Source: JBBRCX01 sp038204465 (lineage in GTDB: Bacteria; Planctomycetota; Phycisphaerae; Tepidisphaerales; Tepidisphaeraceae). Taken from it: DNA of 12,684 bases. A program made the translations under genes and the position numbers. Below the pieces are notes generated by a model, which saw only the letters and a program-made list of their open reading frames with translations, was not told the DNA's origin and ran no database searches. The stretch covers positions 1 to 12,684 of the forward strand of contig JBBRCX010000116.1 of the NCBI GenBank assembly GCA_038204465.1, read 5' to 3'. Of the stretch, positions 7,179 through 12,684 are shown one piece after another (within the stretch, counting starts at the first letter, position 1; each line of letters begins with the position of its first letter).

Positions 7179-8309
7179 TCAGGTGAGAACTTCGGTGGCC
7201 GCGGGGTCCAGCGGAAGCGAGACGGATCGGCCGGTGCGTGCGGAAACCTGGGCCGCCCAGCCGACGTCGGCGATCGGCGCGCTGTTGGTGAAACCGAGCG
7301 GGCTGCGGCGGCCCGTGGTTGCGCACGAGAGGAAGTGCGCGACGGCTTCACGCGTCTGGTGATGGATGACGTTGCCGCTGTCGGGGGTTGTCGTCTGCTG
7401 TGGCCAGGCGAATTCCGTCGTGCGCTGCTCGGCGCATTTTGCCTGGTCGAGCGGCCAGATCCACTTGCCATCGGCGTGCCGGCTCGACCAGTAGCGGACT
7501 TTCTGCGGCCGGTCTTGTCCGCTGTCGAAGACGAAGCCGCCGTGGGTGCCGTAGAGGTTGTGGTGGGCGTCGTAGCCATTGCCGTTGTCGATGTTGCCCA
7601 GGCACGTGCCGGTGGCGCCGTTGTCGTATCGGACCTGGATATTCCAGATTGCGTCAGGCTCGAACGGGCGCACCTTCGCCTTCGCGCTCGTCGCGAAGAC
7701 GCTTGTGGGGCGGGCGCCGTTCGCATCCATGAGCCAGTGCATCACGCTCAGCGCGTGAACGACGCCCATGCCAATGGCGTCGCCCATGAGTTCGCGGCTG
7801 AGCTTCCAGACTTTGTGCCCGGTGATGTCCACCGCGTGGCGGTAGTTGATCTGCACCTGGGTGAGCTGCCCGAAGAGCCCGTCAGCGACCATCTTTCGGA
7901 GCCGCTGCTCCATCTCGTCGAAATACAGGATGTAGTCCACGTAGGTGATCAGTGCCGGGTTCTGGCGTTCGAGCGCGAGTTGCCGGCGATATTGCTGATA
8001 GTCCGTGGCACAGGGTTTTTCGCAGAAGACATGCTTGCCCGCCTCGAGCGCGGAGATGGTCTGCGCGCCGTGCAGGGCGTTCGGGCTGCAGACGAAGACG
8101 GCTTGCACCCGGACGTCGTCAACCAGGTCCTGATAGCTCGCTCGGAAACGGTCGGCGGGGAGCCCGATCGAGCCCAGCGCCTCGGCGGCTTTGGTCCGGT
8201 CGCGCTGGTGAAGCGCGACGACGCGGGCGTTGGGGTGGTTGTTGACCTCGCGCAGAAGCGCCCGGCCCATCCAGCCCGCACCCACGAATCCGACGCCCAG
8301 TTTTTCCAT
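7179..8309 (-). CDS. Gfo/Idh/MocA family oxidoreductase (second copy)
   Basis: A 376-residue NAD(P)-dependent oxidoreductase of the same superfamily as the gene at 634-1971 but clearly a different branch. The Rossmann motif is FVGAGWMG (8-15), followed by VFVCSPNALH and the signature CEKP (96-99). The C-terminal domain has GDAIGMGVVHALSVMHWL (176-193), where His185 sits at the usual catalytic histidine position, and later NIDNGNGYDAHHNLYGTHGG. The ATG at 8309 is chosen because GGGA lies 4 nt before it and the fold begins directly; the ATG at 8348 would add 13 unconserved residues and has no ribosome site. It is the first gene of the operon leading to glutamate dehydrogenase and the M55 peptidase, and is divergent from the ROK regulator. 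Myo-inositol or scyllo-inositol dehydrogenase-like activity is possible; the substrate is not evident. Confidence 0.9.
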   Translation of the reverse strand: MEKLGVGFVGAGWMGRALLREVNNHPNARVVALHQRDRTKAAEALGSIGLPADRFRASYQDLVDDVRVQAVFVCSPNALHGAQTISALEAGKHVFCEKPCATDYQQYRRQLALERQNPALITYVDYILYFDEMEQRLRKMVADGLFGQLTQVQINYRHAVDITGHKVWKLSRELMGDAIGMGVVHALSVMHWLMDANGARPTSVFATSAKAKVRPFEPDAIWNIQVRYDNGATGTCLGNIDNGNGYDAHHNLYGTHGGFVFDSGQDRPQKVRYWSSRHADGKWIWPLDQAKCAEQRTTEFAWPQQTTTPDSGNVIHHQTREAVAHFLSCATTGRRSPLGFTNSAPIADVGWAAQVSARTGRSVSLPLDPAATEVLT

Positions 8310-8407
8310 CGCGTCCCTGCCCTGGACGGAGACCCTAACCCGGCTCATTTAATATTGAAAGAAAATTTATTGCAGTATTTCAGGTAAAACGATATGTTAT
8401 CGGCATC
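8310..8407. promoter_or_regulatory. AT-rich divergent promoter region between oxidoreductase operon and ROK gene
   Basis: Positions 8346-8400 are the most AT-rich stretch of the window. Toward the ROK gene, TTGCAG (8370-8375), a 17-nt spacer and TATGTT (8393-8398) form a weak sigma-70-like promoter whose -10 ends 9 nt before the ATG. An imperfect palindrome, TTTAATATTGAA (8348-8359, 10 of 12 symmetric), lies nearer the minus-strand operon and could be an operator for the ROK protein. Site functions are inferred. Confidence 0.5.
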
Positions 8408-9574
8408 ATGATCAAGAAGCTTTCCGAACATTCGGTCATGAGCCTGCTCTCGCAACGGCGGATGGCGTCGGTGCCGATGATCGCCAGCGACCTGGCAATC
8501 CCTGAGCCGACGGCGGTAGGTGTGTTGTCCCGGCTCTTTGAACGCGGGGTGGTCTGCCGGCGCGAAGTTTCGACGGGGCAACGCGGCCGCCCCAGTTACG
8601 TCTACGGCATCCGGCTCCCAAAGCGGCTGGCGGCGTTTCATTTCGACGGCACGCAACTGGCGGCGGGAATCCTCGACCAGGAACTAACGCTGCTGGTGAG
8701 TGAGACGGTGAATGTTCCGCGGCTGACCAGGCCGAAACAGGCAGCGGCGCTGGTGAGGGAGACGCTGTACACGCTGGCGGGGCGCGCGTCGATCCGGCTG
8801 GACGAGGATCTGCTGGGCGCGGCGGTTTCGATCAACGCGATCCGGACGAGCGGTTCGGGGCTGACAAGCAGCGTGCTGCCGTGGGTGGACCAGACGACGG
8901 AGCGGATCTTCACGACGGAAGTCGGCGTGCCGGTGCGGCTGCTGGGAAATCCGCAGGTGGTTGCGGAGTATCAATGCCTTCAGGGCGCGCCGCCGAACAC
9001 CATGGCATACCTGCACGCCGGTGACGGCGTCAGCGGACACTTCTGCGCCTTCGGGCGGGCTTATCGTGGGGCGAACGACCGCTCGGGCGAACTGGGGCAC
9101 ATGACGATGGATCCGAACGGCCCGGCGTGCGGATGTGGGCGGCGCGGCTGTCTGGAGGCGCTATGCAGCGGGCCGGCGATCGCGCGTCAGGTGCGCGAAG
9201 CAGGGGCGCGCCCAAAGGCACCCGCGTGGTTGCGCCGGGCGAGGAAGTCGGCGGCGCCGCGCGCACTCGTCGAGCTGCTGTGGCAGGAGTGGCAGCGCAA
9301 AGAGCCCGCAGCGCATGCGCTGATGAACCCTGTGCTCGACTACCTGGCGTGGGGCTTGGGGCTGCTCGTCAATCTGCTGGACCCCGAGCTGATCGTCGCG
9401 GGAGGCTATGTCCTGCAGAACAAGCCGGAGTGGATGCAGGAGGTGACGCGGCGCGCCAAACCGTGGATTCTTTACGGCGAGGATCGGGAGCTGGCGCTGG
9501 CCGCTTCGCAGGCGGCGCCACAGGACTACCTGCGCGTGATCGCCACCCAATACCACCTCAGGGGGCGAGCCTGA
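8408..9574 (+). CDS. ROK family transcriptional repressor (NagC/XylR type)
   Basis: A 388-residue protein with an N-terminal winged helix-turn-helix (about 1-67, including VPMIASDLAIPEPTAVGVLS and the wing GQRGRPSYVYG) fused to a ROK sugar-sensing domain. The ROK zinc signature is complete: GELGH (227-231), then C241, C243 and C248 in CGCGRRGC followed by Leu-Glu. The kinase features are degraded: the usual Asn-Asp-Ala catalytic segment reads GNPQVVAE (180-187), with Pro182 in place of the Asp, and the DxGGTK phosphate loop reads HFDGTQLAAG. It should therefore bind DNA and sense a sugar rather than phosphorylate it. Divergent placement from the Gfo/Idh - GDH - M55 operon makes that operon and itself likely targets, with the nagA/GH20 region also possible. 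The inducer may be GlcNAc, GlcN-6-P or a muropeptide sugar. No Shine-Dalgarno is seen before the ATG. Confidence 0.88.
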   Translation: MIKKLSEHSVMSLLSQRRMASVPMIASDLAIPEPTAVGVLSRLFERGVVCRREVSTGQRGRPSYVYGIRLPKRLAAFHFDGTQLAAGILDQELTLLVSETVNVPRLTRPKQAAALVRETLYTLAGRASIRLDEDLLGAAVSINAIRTSGSGLTSSVLPWVDQTTERIFTTEVGVPVRLLGNPQVVAEYQCLQGAPPNTMAYLHAGDGVSGHFCAFGRAYRGANDRSGELGHMTMDPNGPACGCGRRGCLEALCSGPAIARQVREAGARPKAPAWLRRARKSAAPRALVELLWQEWQRKEPAAHALMNPVLDYLAWGLGLLVNLLDPELIVAGGYVLQNKPEWMQEVTRRAKPWILYGEDRELALAASQAAPQDYLRVIATQYHLRGRA

Positions 9575-9645
9575 GCGCTGGGCGGGAACAATCATGGACA
9601 CAATGGGACGCTGCTCATCGCCGTATTTCAATGATCCGCGCAGAG

Positions 9646-9675
9646 TCGGCACGAACGTGTGATTCACGCTACCAT
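9646..9675 (+). promoter_or_regulatory. Possible promoter of the beta-propeller gene, leaderless spacing
   Basis: TCGGCA (9646-9651), an 18-nt spacer and TACCAT (9670-9675) are a weak -35/-10 match. The -10 ends 7 nt before ATG 9683, and no Shine-Dalgarno precedes that ATG. Alone this is weak; it repeats the arrangement seen before GH20 and the ROK gene. Confidence 0.3.
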
Positions 9676-9682
9676 CTCCCAA

Positions 9683-10738
9683 ATGCTCCCTCCCACCCGA
9701 CTTTACCGCCATGACGAGCTTCAGATCTGGCGCCCCTACGGCGTTGACGTTGACGAGAAGGGCTGGCTGTGGGAAGGCTGCGGCGCTGACCTGGCCGCCC
9801 ATCATCTGGGCAGCGGCGAGATGCGCACCGTCAATCTCCCGGAAATGGACAACACCCCCGCCTACCAGGTCTTCTGCTGGCACGGCAAGCTCGTGATCAC
9901 GCTGGGCGAGAAGCCGTTCTACGTCGTCTACGATCCTGCCGCGCATGACGCACGGCGCGTCCCCATTCCCGGACCGCGCCCGATCGTCTGGTACGGCACG
10001 AAGACGCCAGGCGACAAGGTGATGCTCTTCGACCGCGCCAACTCCCACGCGCTGATGCTGGACGCGCCCGACGCACAGCCGCGCATCGTGCACTGCCGCT
10101 ATGAAGGCGATTTCGCCGCCGGAGCCGTCGATGCGGATGGCCTGGTCAATATCTTCCTCCCCGACCCCCCGCGCCTGCTGCGCTTCGATCCGCTTTCGGA
10201 AACATTCGTCTCCATCGTGGACGTCCCGGGGCCCGAGGCTGGACTGTCGGGCCGCGTGGATGTGGACGGGGTCCTCTACTGCGCCGACTCGGCGGGCGGG
10301 CGACTGCTGCCGTTCGAGCGCGCGACCGGGCGGTGGCTCGACCCCATCCCCACCCCGGACTATGGAAAGGTCTACGGCTTCATCGGCGGCGGCTTCGGCT
10401 GCGGCGGCAAGTGCTACTACTGCCTCAGCACGTATGCCCACCGCAGCCGCCTCGACACCAAAACCGGAAAGCTCATCTCTCCGCCGCCCGGAGCCAAGCT
10501 GACGGTGGATGGTCGGGAACCGCGCTTCCTGGATCGCTTCCTGGTCTTCGACCCGCGCGACAAGAGCTTCGATTACCTCATCGCCCCGCCGCAACCCGAC
10601 GGCGTCCCGCTCCTCTGCTACAGCTGGACCGACGGCTTTCGCTTCGCAATTACCGGACATATCCAGCCGTTCGACGAAACGAAACAAGCCGGGACCGGGC
10701 CGGGCGCATGGATCGTGCTGGAGTCCACCGAGAGGTGA
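9683..10738 (+). CDS. Beta-propeller protein, SMP-30/gluconolactonase-like, uncharacterised
   Basis: A 351-residue soluble protein made of repeated strand blades of the type VDxDGxLxxxD: YGVDVDEKGWLWEG, GAVDADGLVNIFLPD, GRVDVDGVLYCADS and RSRLDTKTGKLIS. This is typical of six-bladed propellers of the SMP-30/lactonase or NHL group. Metal-ligand residues of true SMP-30 lactonases could not be assigned with confidence, so the activity is unknown; lactone hydrolysis after a sugar dehydrogenase would fit the neighbourhood. A Cys-rich segment has C240, C244 and C247 spaced CX3CX2C. ATG 9683 is chosen because the GTG at 9659 adds eight unconserved residues; neither has a Shine-Dalgarno. No signal peptide. 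It lies 108 nt after the ROK gene, and its stop is followed immediately by the second SDR-tail copy. Confidence 0.75.
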   Translation: MLPPTRLYRHDELQIWRPYGVDVDEKGWLWEGCGADLAAHHLGSGEMRTVNLPEMDNTPAYQVFCWHGKLVITLGEKPFYVVYDPAAHDARRVPIPGPRPIVWYGTKTPGDKVMLFDRANSHALMLDAPDAQPRIVHCRYEGDFAAGAVDADGLVNIFLPDPPRLLRFDPLSETFVSIVDVPGPEAGLSGRVDVDGVLYCADSAGGRLLPFERATGRWLDPIPTPDYGKVYGFIGGGFGCGGKCYYCLSTYAHRSRLDTKTGKLISPPPGAKLTVDGREPRFLDRFLVFDPRDKSFDYLIAPPQPDGVPLLCYSWTDGFRFAITGHIQPFDETKQAGTGPGAWIVLESTER

Positions 10739-10791
10739 TCCGCCGCAGCGGCGTCGCCGTGCGGGTACAGCCCCTCATTCAGTTGATTTAA
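10739..10791 (+). pseudogene. Second, shorter SDR C-terminal remnant
   Basis: Directly after the propeller stop, in a different frame from it, the sequence reads RRSGVAVRVQPLIQLI and then TAA at 10789-10791. This parallels the tail VAVQIRPLMQLI of the remnant after GH20. Only about 17 codons are recognisable and there is no start codon. On its own it would not be noticed; its reality rests on the DNA-level match to the first copy. Confidence 0.5.
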
Positions 10792-10803
10792 TGCGCTTTC
10801 TGC
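10753..10803 (+). repeat. Direct repeat copy B (SDR tail plus downstream 12 nt)
   Basis: Partner of 4821-4871 in the same orientation: 40 of 51 positions identical without gaps, including TTGATTTAAT and CGCTTTCT past the stop codon. The two copies bracket about 5.9 kb holding the M55, glutamate dehydrogenase, second Gfo/Idh, ROK and propeller genes. Confidence 0.7.
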
Positions 10804-10824
10804 GGACGATGTGCCGCCACATGA

Positions 10825-10842
10825 CGCCGCGTGGGCGCGGCG
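10825..10842. repeat. GC-rich hairpin upstream of the deacetylase gene
   Basis: CGCCGC, loop GTGGGC, GCGGCG: a 6-bp perfect stem. No T-run follows, so it is not a classical intrinsic terminator. It could be part of the 5' leader of the deacetylase transcript or of the decayed repeat just upstream. Confidence 0.35.
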
Positions 10843-10912
10843 GCTAAACCGGTAGACCGAACATCACCGGGCGCCGGGGGTGCACGCCGGCGCGGCACTG
10901 CATGAGGTTCAC

Positions 10913-11662
10913 ATGAGCAAGACCGTTCTCTCGTTCCTCGCTCACCCCGATGACGCGGAGTTTCTTTGCGCCGGCACGCTGATCCGCCTCAAGGACGCCG
11001 GGTGGCACGTGCACATCGCCACCGCGACGCCCGGCGACTGCGGCACGATGGTCGAAGACGCCTGGCAGATCTCCGCCATCCGCACCCGCGAGGGCGCGAA
11101 GGCCGCCAGCCTTATCGGCGCCACCTATCACTGCATTGACGAGCGCGACGGCATGGTCGTCTACGACAAGCCCACCCTGCACAAGACGATCGACCTGTTC
11201 CGGCGTATCGCGCCCGATCTCGTCTTCACCCACGCGCCCAAGGACTACATGATGGACCATGAGATGGTCTCGATTTTGGCGCGCTCGGCCAGCTTCATCT
11301 ACGGCGCCCCCAACGTCTCGCTTTGGCCGCTGCGCGAGGGCTCGCACGTTCCCCACCTGTACTACTGCGACCCCGCCGAGGGCATCGACCCCACCGGCCA
11401 ACCCGTCAAGCCGACCACCTACATCGACGTGACCAAGCAGGCGCCGCGCAAGGCCGAGATGCTCGCCGCCCACGCCAGCCAGCGCGAGTGGCTGCGGGCC
11501 CATCATGGAATGGACGAATATGTCGAGTCGATGAAGCGGCACGACGCCGAGCGCGGCAAGCAGGCCGGGTCAGAATACGCCGAGGCGTTCATCCAGCATC
11601 TCGGCCACGCCTACCCGCACAACGATCTGCTCGTCGAGCTGTTTGGCAAGGAGAAAAAGTAA
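10913..11662 (+). CDS. PIG-L/LmbE family zinc deacetylase
   Basis: A 249-residue protein of the family that removes acetyl groups from GlcNAc moieties (GlcNAc-PI, GlcNAc-malate or GlcNAc-inositol, diacetylchitobiose). Motifs: LAHPDDAEF (9-17) with zinc ligands His11 and Asp14 and general base Asp13; the helix RTREGAKAA starting at Arg57; and HAPKDYMMDHEMV (107-119) with third ligand His116. Length is normal for bacterial members. ATG 10913 has GAGG with 5-nt spacing (10904-10907) and begins directly with the first strand, so the upstream ATG at 10880 is rejected. The stop overlaps the start of the NagB-like gene by one base, so the two proteins are probably made together and may act in sequence: deacetylation, then deamination. 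No signal peptide; cytoplasmic. Unlike NagA, this family usually accepts unphosphorylated or conjugated GlcNAc, so the local substrate is uncertain. Confidence 0.9.
   Translation: MSKTVLSFLAHPDDAEFLCAGTLIRLKDAGWHVHIATATPGDCGTMVEDAWQISAIRTREGAKAASLIGATYHCIDERDGMVVYDKPTLHKTIDLFRRIAPDLVFTHAPKDYMMDHEMVSILARSASFIYGAPNVSLWPLREGSHVPHLYYCDPAEGIDPTGQPVKPTTYIDVTKQAPRKAEMLAAHASQREWLRAHHGMDEYVESMKRHDAERGKQAGSEYAEAFIQHLGHAYPHNDLLVELFGKEKK
11648..11653 (+). promoter_or_regulatory. Ribosome binding site of the NagB-like gene inside the deacetylase gene
   Basis: AAGGAG lies 8 nt before ATG 11662, within the last codons of the deacetylase. With the one-base stop/start overlap TAATG (11660-11664) it implies translational coupling. 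It also fixes the start against an upstream in-frame extension that overlaps the deacetylase. Confidence 0.75.
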
Positions 11663-12591
11663 TGGCAAGGCCGATCAGCAAAGTCGCCCCCGAATGGTGG
11701 GACTACACCACCCTCGACGCCAAGCTGATGGAGGACGCGGCGCGGATCAAGGAGAAGGACCTGCTGCAGCTGGCCCGCCCCGGCTTCAGGATCAGCTTCT
11801 ACGAGACGCTCGAGGAGTTCTATCTCGCCGAGGCGCTGGAATACATCGAGGCGTGGCGGCTGGCGACGAGCGACAATCCCACCGGCATCTGCGGGCCAAT
11901 CGGTCCGACCGAGCAGCTTCCGCTGGTCGCCCGTATCGTCAACGCGCTGGAGCTGAAGCTTCACAACGCACACTTCTGGGGGATGGACGAATGGGTCGAA
12001 GACGGCAAGCCGGTGCCGGTCAAGCACCCGCTCTCCTTCGCCAAAGCAGACCTGGAGCTCTGCTTCAACCGCATCGACAAGCGCCTGCGCATGCCCGACT
12101 CGCATCTGCATTTCCCCACGGGCGACCTCGACGCCTACACCCGCAGCTACGATCAGGTGCGCTGCGTTGTGATGCAGGGCGGCCAGGGGGAAGTGAAGCA
12201 CTGGGCCTTCAACGACCCGCCGCGCCGCAAGGGAAAGTTCAAGGATGCCCCGCCAAGCCCCGCGGAGTATCGCAAGCTCAAGGCCCGAGTCACCGACCTG
12301 CACCCCATGACCGTCATTCAGAACGCGCGCACGTCCGGCGGGGGTTACGTCGCCGGCGTTCCCGTGCAGGCCGCCACCGTCGGCCCTGTCGAAACGTGGA
12401 AGTCCGACCGCGTCTCCATCTGGCACGCGGGCATGCACGATAATCCCTTCGGCATGCGTCTCACCGCGCTCATGATCTCCAAGCGCGTCCCCGACTCCTC
12501 GACGCCGATGTCGCTCCTGGCCGATCACCCCGACGTTCACTTCCATTACTACCGCAAGGGCATCGGCCGGGTCGAAGCGGAAATGCACTGA
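11662..12591 (+). CDS. Divergent glucosamine-6-phosphate deaminase-like protein (NagB family)
   Basis: A 309-residue member of the NagB/RpiA superfamily. NagB converts glucosamine-6-phosphate to fructose-6-phosphate and ammonia. Matches are the phosphate-loop region GPIGPTEQLPLVARIV (78-93), FWGMDEWV (105-112) with the NagB-type Asp109 (E. coli Asp72), and GGQGEVKHWAFNDP (173-186) with His180 at catalytic His143. A late segment, ALMISKRVPDSSTPMSLLADHP, corresponds to the C-terminal lid and phosphate-binding part. Two triad positions differ from E. coli: Asp141 is Val178 and Glu148 is Asp185. About 40 extra N-terminal residues (PEWWDYTTLDAKLMEDAARI) precede the fold. It could be a deaminase with altered chemistry, or an isomerase or sensor. 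It is coupled to the deacetylase upstream, supporting an amino-sugar substrate. Confidence 0.82.
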   Translation: MARPISKVAPEWWDYTTLDAKLMEDAARIKEKDLLQLARPGFRISFYETLEEFYLAEALEYIEAWRLATSDNPTGICGPIGPTEQLPLVARIVNALELKLHNAHFWGMDEWVEDGKPVPVKHPLSFAKADLELCFNRIDKRLRMPDSHLHFPTGDLDAYTRSYDQVRCVVMQGGQGEVKHWAFNDPPRRKGKFKDAPPSPAEYRKLKARVTDLHPMTVIQNARTSGGGYVAGVPVQAATVGPVETWKSDRVSIWHAGMHDNPFGMRLTALMISKRVPDSSTPMSLLADHPDVHFHYYRKGIGRVEAEMH

Positions 12592-12613
12592 CGCGCGACC
12601 GGTCAACCGTGGC

Positions 12614-12630
12614 ACGGGCGACCCGCCCGT
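12614..12630. repeat. REP-like GC-rich palindrome after the last gene
   Basis: ACGGGCG, loop ACC, CGCCCGT: a 7-bp perfect stem 23 nt after the NagB-like stop. Read on the minus strand, its surroundings give TTGGSPVPRLT. From memory, GGSPVPR/GGTPVPR peptides appear often as spurious translations of dispersed palindromic repeats in Planctomycetota and Verrucomicrobiota. No T-run follows. It may act as an mRNA 3'-end stabiliser for the deacetylase-deaminase transcript. Confidence 0.5.
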
Positions 12631-12684
12631 CGTAACGAAACCAATGAGAACACTCTCGGCACCCCAAGCCAGATTCACCAACCC

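Noticed and set aside
8408..9574. Sugar kinase (glucokinase) call for the ROK protein
   Set aside because: The N-terminal HTH is present, the catalytic Asp is replaced by Pro, and the phosphate loop is degraded.
10400..10423. Radical SAM enzyme
   Set aside because: Only the cysteine spacing fits; the surroundings are beta-propeller strands and the motif is at residue 240, with no SAM-binding barrel.
10825..10842. Intrinsic terminator of the propeller gene
   Set aside because: The stem is only 6 bp and no T-run follows; kept only as a hairpin.
1..12684. tRNA, rRNA, CRISPR array, transposase or integrase genes
   Set aside because: I found no cloverleaf-like tRNA, regular spaced repeat array, or recognisable transposase/integrase reading frame. 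The direct repeats flanking the 5.9-kb block are the only mobility hint.

Overview
This is a GC-rich (roughly two thirds G+C by eye), tightly packed bacterial segment. It holds eleven recognisable protein genes, one cut by the left edge, and one short gene remnant. The gene mix suggests Planctomycetota (perhaps Phycisphaerae), with Verrucomicrobiota or Lentisphaerota as alternatives: two Gfo/Idh/MocA oxidoreductases, a barrel-only NagA, a ROK regulator, an M55 peptidase, a beta-propeller protein, an esterase-like hydrolase and a GGSPVPR-type palindromic repeat. This placement is inference; there is no rRNA or other marker gene in the window.

Layout. (i) 1-3009, minus strand: nagA, then a Gfo/Idh/MocA oxidoreductase, then an alpha/beta hydrolase running off the left edge. 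(ii) 3010-3158: divergent regulatory gap with a perfect palindrome and a tandem 9-mer. (iii) 3159-4724, plus strand: a cytoplasmic GH20-type hexosaminidase, followed at once by the C-terminal remnant of a short-chain dehydrogenase and then a 59-nt nested inverted repeat. (iv) 5018-8309, minus strand: a compact operon Gfo/Idh/MocA - glutamate dehydrogenase - M55 D-aminopeptidase, divergent from (v) a ROK-family repressor at 8408-9574. (vi) 9683-10738: a beta-propeller protein, followed by a second copy of the dehydrogenase tail. (vii) 10913-12591: a PIG-L/LmbE deacetylase translationally coupled to a divergent NagB-like deaminase, then a REP-like palindrome.

How it may work together (inference): GH20 releases N-acetylhexosamine from an imported glycan. 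NagA and/or the PIG-L protein remove the acetyl group, and the NagB-like protein deaminates or isomerises the amino sugar. The M55 peptidase and glutamate dehydrogenase would handle D-amino-acid peptides and glutamate. Together these fit catabolism of amino-sugar polymers, with peptidoglycan (muropeptide) salvage as the most economical single substrate. The Gfo/Idh proteins and the beta-propeller would handle further sugar redox or lactone steps. The ROK protein, which lacks the kinase aspartate, is the likely local repressor.

The most unusual features are: a pair of about 78% identical direct repeats (dehydrogenase tails) bracketing the 5.9-kb ROK/M55/GDH block; a NagB-like enzyme with altered active-site residues fused by stop/start overlap to a second deacetylase; a NagA reduced to its barrel; and three plus-strand genes whose only promoter-like signals sit 7-9 nt before the start codon with no Shine-Dalgarno, suggesting leaderless transcripts.
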